Source of the DNA: Streptomyces sp. LUP47B
GTDB taxonomy: Bacteria > Actinomycetota > Actinomycetes > Streptomycetales > Streptomycetaceae
Direction of reading: 5' to 3'
Assembly (NCBI RefSeq): GCF_001746295.1
Contig: NZ_MJAH01000001.1
Location: 272,467-336,466, forward strand
Length of the DNA stretch: 64,000 bases
This document shows, piece after piece, positions 52,030-61,273 of this stretch. Numbering within the stretch: the stretch's first letter is position 1; each line of letters opens with the position of its first letter. A program made the position numbers and the translations under genes. The notes below the pieces were generated by a model that had not been told where the DNA came from, did not search any database, and saw only the letters and a list, made by a program, of their open reading frames with translations.

Positions 52030-54794
52030 TAGTGCGTGGCCGTCATGCCTTCCGGGCGCACCGAAGAGATCTCTTTGCGGGAGGAGATACCCAACTTCGC
52101 GAACACCTTGCGCAAATGCCAATCGACCGTATGGGGGCTGAGGAACAGTCGTGCGCCGATCTCCGGGTTCGTGAAACCCTCCTCGGCAAGTCGCGCGATC
52201 TCGAACTCCTTTGGCGTGAGGACCACCGGCGCAACTGAGACAGGTTTGCGTACCTTCGCTCCCGCAGCCTGGAGCTCGCGTCGTGCGCGCTCCGCGAACT
52301 CCTCGGCGCCCGCCTCGCTGAGCATCTCGTGCGCTTCGCTGAGCCGTTCACGAGCGTCCGCTGGTCGGCCTTCACTTCGCAGCCACTCACCGTGCCTGAG
52401 GCGGGCGCGGGCGCTGTCCATCCGGGCCTGCGTCCTGTCGAGTAGTTCGACGGCCTCTCGGTGCAGATCCTCGGCTGCCCTTCCATCGCTCACAAGGGCA
52501 CGGGTAGCGGCCGAAATACCGCGTACCCAGGTGGTTTTGCTGGCCTGGGCCATCTCTTCGATCGTCCGCACGGCTTCGGCCGCCCAGGTTGTTCGCCCCA
52601 ACCGTACGGCTGCCTCGACGAGTTCCACCCTGGACTGGAGGGACAAGCCGAGTTCCTGCGGGTTCTCGCATCCACGTTCTGCGGATACGTAGGCCTCTTC
52701 GTATCGTCCAAGGCCGTTGTAGAGCACTGCCAAGGCCCACTGCGTGGCTGTCGTCACCTTTCCCTCGTCCTGCAGGAGACTGTCTTGCGTGAGCGCTTCG
52801 ATCGCCTGAAAAGTCGAGGACTCCCGCCCCTTGAACGGTTCCAGAACCAGTGCCCCGTAGTGCGCGAAGAAACTGCTGCCCGTCGCCTCACCGATCGCGT
52901 TCGCCTCCGCGACGAGGGAATCGGCGCCCCGCAGGTCGCCGGCGAATGCCCGATTCGACAAACGGAGCAGGAGGGACGAGGGCAGAACAGCGAGGGTTCC
53001 TGTGCCGCGGCCCATCTCGACCAGCCGTGCGGAGAGCTCTGACCAGGCGTCGAAGTCCCAAGTCGTGTGTGCCATACGGCACACGAGCGGGAGCCACCCA
53101 AGACCGTCCTCCGGCGTGACCTCCTCCGTGCGGAAGGCGGCCACGGCCTCCATGAGGACAGGCGCTCCAGCGGCGTAACCTTCGGTGATCACCCGTGCGA
53201 CACCCTGCAAGAGGAGATCCTCACGGGTTGCAGGGCGGGTTGGGGGCGGTGCGCTCAGCACCGCTTCCGCAACGTCGCGGACGTCCCCCGCGGCCAGTCG
53301 GCCTGCGGTCAACGCCGCGTAGATGGCATCCCGGTAGGTCTCACGGGCGAGCTTGGCGTCGAATGGCTGGAGCCGTTCGGCTGCTCTGAGCAGCAGCGGT
53401 ACTCCGGCACTGGCGCTTTTGGAAACAGACATGATCTGCCCCCGGAGCAGCATGGCTTGCGCGGACCCGACTTCGTCGAGGTGGCTCAGTTCGGCCGCGT
53501 CGACCAGCTCCCGCGCAACGTCGAAAGCGCCTGCTTGGTACTTGGTCTGCGCCGCAGCCAACGCCCGGGGCCCCCGGCGTGCGGGGTCCGAGGTCAGTTC
53601 AGTGGCTCGCTGGAGGAAGGCTGCCGCCGTGGCGATTCCGCCGCGCAGTTGCGCGCGCCCGGCCAATCTCTCCAATTCGCCAGCCACGGCCTCGTCCGGT
53701 CCCGTCGTCGCGCTCGCCAGGTGCCAGACACGGGGTTCCGGATCGACTCGCGCGTCGATCGAGTCGGCCAACGCCTTGTGGACCCGCTGCCGTTGTTCGA
53801 AGTCGGCGGCGCGATACGCCGCCGACCGTACCAACGGGTGGCGGAAGCGAACCCACGCACCGAATGAGACGAGTCCGGACGTTTCAGCGCTGGCCTCGGC
53901 AGTGCTCACAGAGATTCCGAGAAGTTCAGCAGCCCGCCGTAGCAAGGCCACATCACCGACCGGCTCGGCAGCGGCAATGAGCAGCAGTTGTTGCGTTTCT
54001 GCCGGGAGTGACCCGACGCGACGGAGGAAACCGTTCTCGATCTGGCTGGACAGTGGCCGAGGCTCGAGTCCTGCGAGCCCTCCTGCCAAGTCGACTGCGG
54101 TCAGGTCTCTCGGCAGCTCCAGAAGTGCCAGCGGATTGCCGCGGGTTTCGGCGACGATACGGTCCCGCACGCGTCGGTCGAGCGGGCCGGTGAGCGCGAG
54201 GAGTTTGCGGGAATCTCTGTCGCTCAACCCGCGCACGTGAAGCTCTCGCAGGTCGGTGAAAGCCTCGCGAGGGCTCGACTCGCGGACGGCGAGAACGAGC
54301 AGAACCGATTCGGCCAGCAACCGACGAGCAACGAACTCCAGCGTCTGGGCCGACACGCGGTCCAGCCATTGCGCGTCATCCACGACACAAACGAGCGGCT
54401 CGTCACCGACGGCACCAGCAAGCAGACTGAGAGTCGCCAGCCCCACCAGGAAACGATCAGGCGCATCACCGGATCGCATCCCGAAGGCCGCGCGCAGCGC
54501 GTTCTGCTGGGGTTCGGGAAGATCGTCAAGGTGGGACAGCAGCGGAGCGCAGAGTTGGTGCAGTCCAGCGTAGGAGAGCTCCATTTCGGACTGGACGCCG
54601 GCCGCCCGGACGATGCGGCAACCCACGGCACGCTCGATCAGGTAGTTCAGCAGTTCGGTCTTCCCGATGCCAGCCTCACCACGCACCACCAGGACCCCGC
54701 TCTGCCCAGCCCTGGCTTCCGCCAAGAGGTGGTCGAGATACTGGCACTCGTTCCGGCGCCCGACGAGCCCGGTCCGCGCTCTGTCTCTCCCCAT
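52029..54794 (-). CDS. Large LuxR-family (LAL) transcriptional regulator, copy 2
   Basis: A 921-residue regulator with Walker A GEAGIGKT (39-46), Walker B VCVVDDAQWLD, a helical sensor region and a C-terminal LuxR domain (LTPKEFEIARLAEEGFTNPE and SPHTVDWHLRKVFAKLGI). It starts ATG 54794 directly before the conserved GLVGRRNE motif. The stop TAG at 52029-52031 uses the T and A of the IS630 target duplication plus the first base of the element; without the insertion the stop would also be TAG. It thus stays intact, but readthrough to the sigma gene downstream is now interrupted by 1.2 kb. Confidence 0.93.
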   Translation of the reverse strand: MGRDRARTGLVGRRNECQYLDHLLAEARAGQSGVLVVRGEAGIGKTELLNYLIERAVGCRIVRAAGVQSEMELSYAGLHQLCAPLLSHLDDLPEPQQNALRAAFGMRSGDAPDRFLVGLATLSLLAGAVGDEPLVCVVDDAQWLDRVSAQTLEFVARRLLAESVLLVLAVRESSPREAFTDLRELHVRGLSDRDSRKLLALTGPLDRRVRDRIVAETRGNPLALLELPRDLTAVDLAGGLAGLEPRPLSSQIENGFLRRVGSLPAETQQLLLIAAAEPVGDVALLRRAAELLGISVSTAEASAETSGLVSFGAWVRFRHPLVRSAAYRAADFEQRQRVHKALADSIDARVDPEPRVWHLASATTGPDEAVAGELERLAGRAQLRGGIATAAAFLQRATELTSDPARRGPRALAAAQTKYQAGAFDVARELVDAAELSHLDEVGSAQAMLLRGQIMSVSKSASAGVPLLLRAAERLQPFDAKLARETYRDAIYAALTAGRLAAGDVRDVAEAVLSAPPPTRPATREDLLLQGVARVITEGYAAGAPVLMEAVAAFRTEEVTPEDGLGWLPLVCRMAHTTWDFDAWSELSARLVEMGRGTGTLAVLPSSLLLRLSNRAFAGDLRGADSLVAEANAIGEATGSSFFAHYGALVLEPFKGRESSTFQAIEALTQDSLLQDEGKVTTATQWALAVLYNGLGRYEEAYVSAERGCENPQELGLSLQSRVELVEAAVRLGRTTWAAEAVRTIEEMAQASKTTWVRGISAATRALVSDGRAAEDLHREAVELLDRTQARMDSARARLRHGEWLRSEGRPADARERLSEAHEMLSEAGAEEFAERARRELQAAGAKVRKPVSVAPVVLTPKEFEIARLAEEGFTNPEIGARLFLSPHTVDWHLRKVFAKLGISSRKEISSVRPEGMTATH

Positions 54795-55129
54795 GGCAGC
54801 CTCCCGGCTGCCACCGTACCCCGGCCCCGTGTACGCGCCGTCTCAAAATCGTTCCCCACCCACGTGACAGGGCAACGAGTGTTCGCAAGCCGCATCCTCA
54901 GCCTTGGCCTGTAGCTCCTTGCTTCGAGCGGCTCGCCCTCGCCTCATACGATCGGCCGAGAGTGGGCCAAGGAATCGAGCACCGCTCCCACGAACTCACG
55001 TATTCTCCGGTGATCAGTCCTGACGACTCCTGCGTTGTCAGGACTCGACAAAGCCGCAGAGCAGCATCCGCGGCCCTGCAGCCGTCCGCCTCCCTTAAGC
55101 AGCAGATCCCAAACCCAGAACACTACTGG
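54795..55129. other. Intergenic stretch between LAL copy 2 and DUF427 gene
   Basis: 335 bp, less GC-rich than the flanks, no supportable gene. It should hold the promoter of LAL copy 2 near its left end. Confidence 0.4.
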
Positions 55130-55900
55130 TCAGCCGTGAGTGGACCTCGGCAGTCGGACACCATCGACGTACAGGTCGACGTGCTCGTTGTAGAACGCAG
55201 TCAGCCCCGCGATGCGGTTGGCATGAATGGTCGGAAAGTCGTAGCCCCAGGCGATGTCCTCATGGGAGGCCTTGTCGCTGTCGAAGGACCAGTAACTGCT
55301 CGTCGTCCCCTTGTAGGGGCATCGGGTCACGGTGTCCGAATGCCGCAGTCGGGTCCAGTCGACGCGGCTGCGATCAAGGTAGTAACGGGTGGGCAGACCC
55401 GTTTCGAACAGTTTCACACAGTTGGGGGCCTCCGCCAGTACCGCACCGTCCAGCTCCACCCGAACGCTGCTTGTGGAACGCAGGGCGTCCACACGGGAGT
55501 ATGGGCTTCTGGGATGAACGAAGACGGGCTCGTCTTCCTCGAACCACGCGTCCAGGGCCTCCCACTCGAAGCGGACGGTGTTATGCAGGGGTCGCGGAGC
55601 ACCCTCGCCCCAGAGCCAGGCCGCGCCTGCGCGGACGTGAGGGCCGACCTGCAGAGTGTGCCGGTGTGCCGGTCCGGCACCGAGCTGTTCCGTGTGTTTG
55701 TCGTCGAGGAGCACACCGTCCACAAGATCCTCGATCGGGATGCTGAACTGAGGGTAGGCCTGCCATTCCCACACGTACAGGGCGCGGCGGGTGTCGAAGG
55801 CGACGCGACCACCGATCGTGCCGCGGATGCGGCGGGGCACGGGCTCGACGTGCCCGATCGGAACGATCAGGCTTGGATGCAGAACACTCTCGGTTGCCAT
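55130..55900 (-). CDS. DUF427-domain protein (tandem domains)
   Basis: A 256-residue cytosolic protein with two copies of the DUF427 beta-fold: an N-terminal copy (RIRGTIGGRVAFDTRRALYV, WEWQAYPQFSIPIEDL) and a more typical C-terminal copy (VRVELDGAVLAEAPNCVKLF, TRYYLDRSRVDW, TRCPYKGTTSSYWSF, YDFPTIHANRIAGLTAFYNE). ATG 55900 has AAGGTG at correct distance; ATG 55906 is too close to it. Function of the family is unknown. Single gene. Confidence 0.88.
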   Translation of the reverse strand: MATESVLHPSLIVPIGHVEPVPRRIRGTIGGRVAFDTRRALYVWEWQAYPQFSIPIEDLVDGVLLDDKHTEQLGAGPAHRHTLQVGPHVRAGAAWLWGEGAPRPLHNTVRFEWEALDAWFEEDEPVFVHPRSPYSRVDALRSTSSVRVELDGAVLAEAPNCVKLFETGLPTRYYLDRSRVDWTRLRHSDTVTRCPYKGTTSSYWSFDSDKASHEDIAWGYDFPTIHANRIAGLTAFYNEHVDLYVDGVRLPRSTHG

Positions 55901-56081
55901 GGTCATCACCTTGGTTGATTCGCCGGCTGTGCGCCCTCCGCACCGATGCCCGTGGACCCGAAGACCACGCGTAGCAGGAGAAGGAGGCCACACATCCACT
56001 CATTGATGCTGTGGGCCAAGCCTGGTGGTGCGTCACCAGGTTGTTGTCACATGGTGTCCCAGCTCGATGCAATCCGCTGGG

Positions 56082-56426
56082 TCACGACTGCGGAGTCGAG
56101 GTCAGGTGGTGGGTCGGGGGGCGCGGAGGTGGGCGCGCTGCTTGAGTTCCTCTGCCCGCCTCGACCACACGCTCGGGCTCCCCCTCCAGCTCGAAACGGA
56201 CCGCACCCTTGGTGACGTAGCCGAACGCCGGACCCGAGTGACGATGCGGCGGAGTGCCGGGGTCCCCAGGCTCCCAGTGCACATGAATCGTCATGGCCGA
56301 GGCACCCTCGGGAACGGTGATCGGCGCGGCATCCTGAAGCAGCTCCGCCGCCCTGGTCCAACTCGGCCCGTCCACACCGCCATCCCCATGCCCATGCCCA
56401 TGCCCGTGATGTCCGTTATCCGACAC
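56082..56426 (-). pseudogene. Cupin-domain protein, disabled copy (131-bp internal deletion)
   Basis: GTG 56426, after GGAGGG, begins SDNGHHGHGHGHGDGGVDG, a metal-binding-like His/Gly stretch. It is followed by the cupin core ITVPEGASAMTIHVHWEPGD, PPHRHSGPAFGYVTKGAVRF and ERVVEAG. At this point, compared with the copy at 63623, 131 bp are missing; the frame shifts and the chain ends in unrelated residues. The lost part encodes the second cupin motif (GTFWEPGGDAIHYQDGNA). The single remaining histidine motif is unlikely to suffice for function. Confidence 0.8.
56101..56348. repeat. Direct repeat, copy A (with internal deletion)
   Basis: Essentially identical to 63622-64000 in the same orientation, apart from the 131 bp missing after 56152-56153. 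Offset 7521 bp before and 7652 bp after the deletion. The right extent is unknown because the partner reaches the window edge. Confidence 0.92.
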
Positions 56427-56609
56427 TGAGAAACACCCTCCAGTCTGTCCACGAGCGGACGCCATACCGTCCGCCCCAAGCGCGACCGCGTAGTCCCTCG
56501 CAGTAACGGCTCGTACATCCAGACCGAGCGGCGCCCCGATCTGTGACAGCGGAGCCGACGGGCTCCACCAATCCCGGATGGGCATCCCGGTGGGAGACCG
56601 GGCCGCCGC

Positions 56610-57095
56610 TCATCCCAGTGCGGGTACCTGTTCCTCGTCCGGTTGAGGGGGCACGCCGTCCGTGCTCCCCCGGAGATAGCGGAGCAGGGATTCGTCGGTG
56701 TCCCCGGCGTCGAGTTCCCGCACGGCCTCCTCGACCGCCTGGTGGAGGAGCGGCGAACCCACCCGCAGTACGTCGTGTGCCACGGCGGTGAGTTCGGTTT
56801 CGACGCTCCGGCGGTCGTGCAACGAGGTGTGCGTGATGATCAGGCCACGGTCCCGCAGACGCGCCACGAGACGGCTCGTGGCTGACTGGCTCAGCCCTAT
56901 CCCGTTGGCCAGGTCGTTGAGGTACAACGAGCCCGTACCCGCCCGCACGCCCTCCCACAAGGCGCGAAGGGCGTAGAACTCGCTGACCCCCAGGCCCAGA
57001 TGTTGATGCAGGTGCCGCTCGATCCGAGTCTCGATCCGGCGATGGACAAGGGTCAGTGTGTTCCACTGCGTGATCAGCGTGGAATCGTCACTCAT
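56610..57095 (-). CDS. MarR-family transcriptional regulator
   Basis: A 161-residue winged-helix protein from ATG 57095. Signatures: VSEFYALRALWEGVRAGTG, LNDLANGIGLSQSATSRLVA (recognition helix), RLRDRGLIITHTSLHDRRSV (wing with the typical DRR) and a C-terminal dimerisation helix HQAVEEAVRELDAGDTDESL. Its target is not obvious; the flanking cupin copy is broken. MarR proteins of this type often sense aromatic compounds, but nothing here shows the ligand. Confidence 0.9.
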   Translation of the reverse strand: MSDDSTLITQWNTLTLVHRRIETRIERHLHQHLGLGVSEFYALRALWEGVRAGTGSLYLNDLANGIGLSQSATSRLVARLRDRGLIITHTSLHDRRSVETELTAVAHDVLRVGSPLLHQAVEEAVRELDAGDTDESLLRYLRGSTDGVPPQPDEEQVPALG

Positions 57096-57349
57096 CCGGG
57101 ATGGCCTTCCTGCTGTCCGCAGCGTCCGATCGCTTCTGCCGGAATAACGTCCCAGCAGGAGGAAGCGGTGCTGAGCCGCCGCCGCTTGCCTATACCGAGT
57201 AGACAGGCCAGCGGCCGTCGTTGTGACAGGCATGCTGTTCTTGTCGCACAGCGTCGGCAGGGCTCCTGGTCCTGGATTCCGGGGAGGATCGTGTCGGGAT
57301 CCGGCCCACGCGCTGAGCGAGCGCGCACCGTCCGCCTCTCCGTCTCTGC

Positions 57350-58084
57350 TTACGCCGCTTGTCGTACCGATGGGTGAGCCGGACGAAGCGATCGGGGGGC
57401 CGGCGGCTGTAGTCGGTGCACGTGGCTGTCGGGGGCGAGCAGTCGTATGAGGTCTTTCAGGTCACCGGTGCCGGCCGCGGTCCGGAAGGCGGCGACGAGG
57501 CGACGGTGTGACTCGGCAGGGACCGGTCGCTCCCGGTTGCGTTCCAGGCGTGCTTGCGCGCGGTGGACCATGACCCGTGCGTTCGGGGTGCTGATTCGAA
57601 GCAACCTCGCAAGATCGGCGTAGGCGTAGTCGAAGCTCTTCCGCAGTACGTAGGCGGCCAGTCCATCCGGCGTCAGCCTCGCCATGAGCAGGGCCAATGC
57701 TGCCTCGACGGCCACGGCTTGCTCAGCACGCAGCACGGGATCCTGGGCGGCCCGGTCGCCGAGGCCGATCAACTGCGTCTCGTCCGGGATCTCGTGGCGG
57801 TGCGACGCGGACTGAATCACGTTGATCGCCAGGCGGGTCGTTGCCGTGGTCAGGAAGGCGGCCGGATTCTCGATCGAGGCGCGGTGGGTGAGCTGCCAGC
57901 GCAGCCACACCTCTTGGACCACGTCTTCGGCTCCCGAGACGTCGCCGAGGATTTGGTAGGCGATGCGGAACAGCCGTGGCCGCTGGGCGAGAAAGTCGTC
58001 GAGGGCAAGCTCCAGATCGTCCTCGGCTGACTGGGCGACAGGTGGTTCGGCGTGCGTCGTCGCCTCCGGGCTGGGCGCGGACAT
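57350..58084 (-). CDS. ECF RNA polymerase sigma factor, copy 2
   Basis: A 244-residue protein from ATG 58084 (GAGGAG seven bases upstream), clearly homologous to ECF copy 1: region 2 LFRIAYQILGDVSGAEDVVQ and EVWLRWQLTH, region 4 LMARLTPDGLAAYVLRKSFD then YADLARLLRISTPNARVMVH. After AESHRRLVAAFRTAAGTGDL it has only about 30 further residues, again lacking the SnoaL-like domain expected in this group; a frameshift near the end is possible. It is 162 bp downstream of LAL copy 3. Confidence 0.88.
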   Translation of the reverse strand: MSAPSPEATTHAEPPVAQSAEDDLELALDDFLAQRPRLFRIAYQILGDVSGAEDVVQEVWLRWQLTHRASIENPAAFLTTATTRLAINVIQSASHRHEIPDETQLIGLGDRAAQDPVLRAEQAVAVEAALALLMARLTPDGLAAYVLRKSFDYAYADLARLLRISTPNARVMVHRAQARLERNRERPVPAESHRRLVAAFRTAAGTGDLKDLIRLLAPDSHVHRLQPPAPRSLRPAHPSVRQAA

Positions 58085-58178
58085 CAAGGACTCCTCTTCG
58101 TGGGTGGCGCCCATCGAGGGCGTTGGTTCCACCCTCGGTCCGCAGCACTGCTCACCGCGCCCTTGCTACCCGTGGTCG

Positions 58179-58201
58179 AGTCCGTAGGGACCCCATGGGG
58201 A
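58179..58201 (-). promoter_or_regulatory. Conserved palindromic element upstream of ECF gene copy 2
   Basis: In gene orientation TCCCCATGGGGTCCCTACGG followed by ACT; the core CCCCATGGGG is a perfect 10-bp palindrome. Matches the element at 50722-50743 at all but a few positions and at nearly the same distance from the sigma start. Confidence 0.6.
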
Positions 58202-58246
58202 CCCAGGGGAAACCGGGGGGCCCGGGGGCCCCGGGCCCGCACGAAC

Positions 58247-61060
58247 TCAGCCGATTTGCGCGGCGCCCGCACCTGTCGTGTCCGTGGCCGGGGCGCTCGC
58301 GATGGCAGCCGGCAGCGCGCGACGTGAGTTGATCCCGAGCTTCGAATACACCTTTCGCAGGTGCCACTCCACGGTGTGGGGACTGATGAACAGTTCCGCG
58401 CCGATCTTCGCGTTCGTCATGCCGTCGGCGGCGAGCGCAGCGACCTGCGATTCCTGGGGAGTGAGGGCGCTTGTCGGTTTGGCTTCCCGCGACCTGACGT
58501 GCTCGCCGGTGGCGATCAGCTCGCGGCGGGCCCGCTCGGCGAACGCGTGCGCCCGCATTCCGTCGAACATTTGGTGAGCCGTGCGAAGGTGCTTCCGGGC
58601 CAGCGCACGGTGCTGGCTGCGGCGCAACCACTCGCCGTACAGCAGGTGGGTCCGCGCCACCTCGACGGCCACGCTGCCGCGGCCGAACTCCTCGATCGCG
58701 GTCCGGTACAGACGATCGACCTCGGCACCGTCGGCGAGGAGGGCCTGACTGCGGGCGACGGCGCCACGGGCCCAGCCCGAATCGGCGGCGCGGGTAAGTT
58801 CGGCAAGCTGGGCCAGCGACGCGCGGGCCTGGTCGAGTTCACCGCACCGGGTCGCGGCCTCGATGTGTTCGACCAGCGACAGGCCGGTGAAGTTGAACCC
58901 GTCGTGCTCGATGCCTGTGCGAGCCGCCTCCAGGGCCTCCTCGTAGCGTGCCAGACCGTTGAACAGCACGCCCTGGATATAGCCCATGGCGCCCAGCAGG
59001 GACACCTCGCCCCGTTCCACGGCACTCTGCCTGGCTTCTTTGATGATGTCGGCGGCGACGCCCGCCTCGCCTCGCCACGCGGCCAGGACGAGCGTCGCGT
59101 ACTTGTGCGGAGCATGGCCGGTTGCGGCGGCGATCGCGTCGGCCTCGTCGATCATCCGCGCTGCCTCGGCGAAGTCGCCGTAGTGGATGTGCACTCCGCC
59201 GGCGTAGATCAGGGCCGGTGGCAGCGCGCCCAGCGCCCCGATGTCACGGGCCAGGCGCACCGCGCGACGTGACAACGCGTCCCACGCGTGAAGATCCCAG
59301 GCGTAGTGGATGAATGCCTCGAGCGCGACCGGGGCCAGCAGAAGCCAGCGCACGGTCGCCTCCCGGGTGCTGAGTTCCTCGTGCATGAGCAGATCCAGCG
59401 CGCCGCGCAGTGCCGGGACACCGGTCTCGTAACCGTCCGCGAGCAGCGCGGCCACACCGTCCAGGAGCAGGTCGGCGGCCTTGGAGCCCGAGGGGGGCGC
59501 CCCGGATTCGCGGGCTGCGATCGCGGCGGCGCGGGCACCTGTCGGGCCGTGGACCCGGCCCGCGAAGATCGTCGCGCTGATTGCCTCCAGGTACGTCTCC
59601 CGCGCGAGTGGTGACCCGGCTGCGGTGAACTGTGCGGCGGCCTCCAGGAGCAGGGGCGCCGCCTCGTCACTGCGGCTGCGGGCGAAGAGGATCCTGGCCC
59701 GCAGGTGGGCCAGGCGGGCGCGATCCAGGGCATTGAGGGGACACAGTTCGGCCACCGTCGCCAGTTCCGTGGCCCGGTCGGGCGCGGCGGCCGAGAAGTG
59801 CGCCTCGGCTGCCGCGAGAGCCCGGCGCCCCCGCGACCTGGGGTCCGGCGTCACCTCCGCCGCGCGCTGCAGCAGTACCGCCTCGGCGGCGATGCCGCCC
59901 CGCTGTCGCGCGCGATCGGCGGCCTGCTCCAGCCCTGCGGCGACCTCCTCGTCCGGGCCGTCAGCGGCTTGGGCCGCATGCCAGGCGCGCCGGTCCGGGT
60001 CCAGGACCGGATCCGTGGCCTCGGCCAGCGCCCGGTGCACCGCCCGGCGCTCTTCGGGCTCGGCCCCGTGGTAGACCGCCGAACGGACCAGTGGATGCCG
60101 AAACCGAACGGACTCACCGAACTCGATCAGACCGGCCGCCTTGGCCGGTGCGGCATGGGGGGTGATCTTGAGAGAGGCAGCCGCGCGGACCAGCAGACGC
60201 GCGTCACCCACCGGTTCCGCCGCCGCGATCAGGAGCAGTGTCCGGGTCTCCGGCGGCAGCGAACCGAGCCGGTTGGCGAAGTCTCGTTCGACGCGGTTCA
60301 CGACCGGCGCCTGGACACTCGGAGAACTCGACGCGTTCAGGCCGTAGGCCAGCTCGGCCGCGCTGCGGCCGCGGGAGAATTCGAGCAGCGCGAGTGGGTT
60401 GCCGTGCATCTCGGCTACGAACCGGTCCCGGATCCGCTTCTCCAGCCGCCCACCGACGGCGCCTTCCAGGAGCTCTCCGGCTGCGGCAGTGTCGAGGCCG
60501 CTGATCCGTAGCGCCGGCAGTCCACCGAGTGCGGCCTGCCCTTCGGGGTCGCGTACCGCGAAGGCCATCGCGATCGCCTCGGCGAGCAGCCGCCGGGCCA
60601 CGAACTCCAGGGTCTGCAGGGACACCTGGTCCAGCCACTGAGCGTCGTCGACCAGGACGAGCACCGGTCGGGTCTCCGAGGCCCTGGTGAGCAGCGTAAG
60701 CACGGCAAGGCCGACCAGGAAGCGGTCGGGCGGGTCGCCGGCCGCCATCCCGAACGCCACGCGGAGGGCGTCGCGCTGGGGTCCCGGTAGCTCTCCGAGC
60801 CCGTCCAGGAACGGCGCACACAGCTGGTGCAGGCTCGCGTACGGCAGTTCCATGTCGGCCTCGATGCCGCGCGCCCAGGTCACCTTCATCCGTGACGCCT
60901 GCGCGGCCACGTACTCGAGGAGCACCGACTTTCCGATGCCGGCTTCGCCGCGGACCACCAGTACTCGGGAGCCACCTTGGCGCAAGCCGACCAGCAGGTC
61001 GTCGAGCGCCGCACACTCCCGATGCCGGCCGACCAGGTTGGGAAGGGGGCTGGCGATCAT
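58247..61060 (-). CDS. Large LuxR-family (LAL) transcriptional regulator, copy 3
   Basis: A 937-residue regulator from ATG 61060 (AAGGAG eight bases upstream). Walker A GEAGIGKS (39-46), Walker B VLVLVDDAQWLD, helical sensor region, and C-terminal LuxR domain (LTPQESQVAALAADGMTNAK, SPHTVEWHLRKVYSKLGI). Closely related to copies 1 and 2 along the whole length. It is divergent from the flavoprotein gene (213 bp between starts) and lies directly upstream of ECF copy 2, so those neighbours are its most likely targets. Confidence 0.93.
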   Translation of the reverse strand: MIASPLPNLVGRHRECAALDDLLVGLRQGGSRVLVVRGEAGIGKSVLLEYVAAQASRMKVTWARGIEADMELPYASLHQLCAPFLDGLGELPGPQRDALRVAFGMAAGDPPDRFLVGLAVLTLLTRASETRPVLVLVDDAQWLDQVSLQTLEFVARRLLAEAIAMAFAVRDPEGQAALGGLPALRISGLDTAAAGELLEGAVGGRLEKRIRDRFVAEMHGNPLALLEFSRGRSAAELAYGLNASSSPSVQAPVVNRVERDFANRLGSLPPETRTLLLIAAAEPVGDARLLVRAAASLKITPHAAPAKAAGLIEFGESVRFRHPLVRSAVYHGAEPEERRAVHRALAEATDPVLDPDRRAWHAAQAADGPDEEVAAGLEQAADRARQRGGIAAEAVLLQRAAEVTPDPRSRGRRALAAAEAHFSAAAPDRATELATVAELCPLNALDRARLAHLRARILFARSRSDEAAPLLLEAAAQFTAAGSPLARETYLEAISATIFAGRVHGPTGARAAAIAARESGAPPSGSKAADLLLDGVAALLADGYETGVPALRGALDLLMHEELSTREATVRWLLLAPVALEAFIHYAWDLHAWDALSRRAVRLARDIGALGALPPALIYAGGVHIHYGDFAEAARMIDEADAIAAATGHAPHKYATLVLAAWRGEAGVAADIIKEARQSAVERGEVSLLGAMGYIQGVLFNGLARYEEALEAARTGIEHDGFNFTGLSLVEHIEAATRCGELDQARASLAQLAELTRAADSGWARGAVARSQALLADGAEVDRLYRTAIEEFGRGSVAVEVARTHLLYGEWLRRSQHRALARKHLRTAHQMFDGMRAHAFAERARRELIATGEHVRSREAKPTSALTPQESQVAALAADGMTNAKIGAELFISPHTVEWHLRKVYSKLGINSRRALPAAIASAPATDTTGAGAAQIG

Positions 61061-61273
61061 GCGACCGGCTCCTTCGAGGAATCCAGGGGGAGGCATACAC
61101 AACGTTTGTTCGGAACGATCCTTGCCACGATACCTGCAGTGGTTCCCGCTGCCAGTGTCGAACCGCTGTGATTGACTCCACGTCAAGGAATTCCCAAATG
61201 CTGTCACATACGGTGCCACTATTCGGTCGACCACTGCCCATGATGAAGTCTGTCCGCTGTCGCAGGAGGTCCC

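Noticed and set aside
56360..56415. CATGCC/CATGGC repeats (His-Gly codons) as a regulatory repeat
   Set aside because: They encode the HGHGHGHG start of the cupin and need no other explanation.
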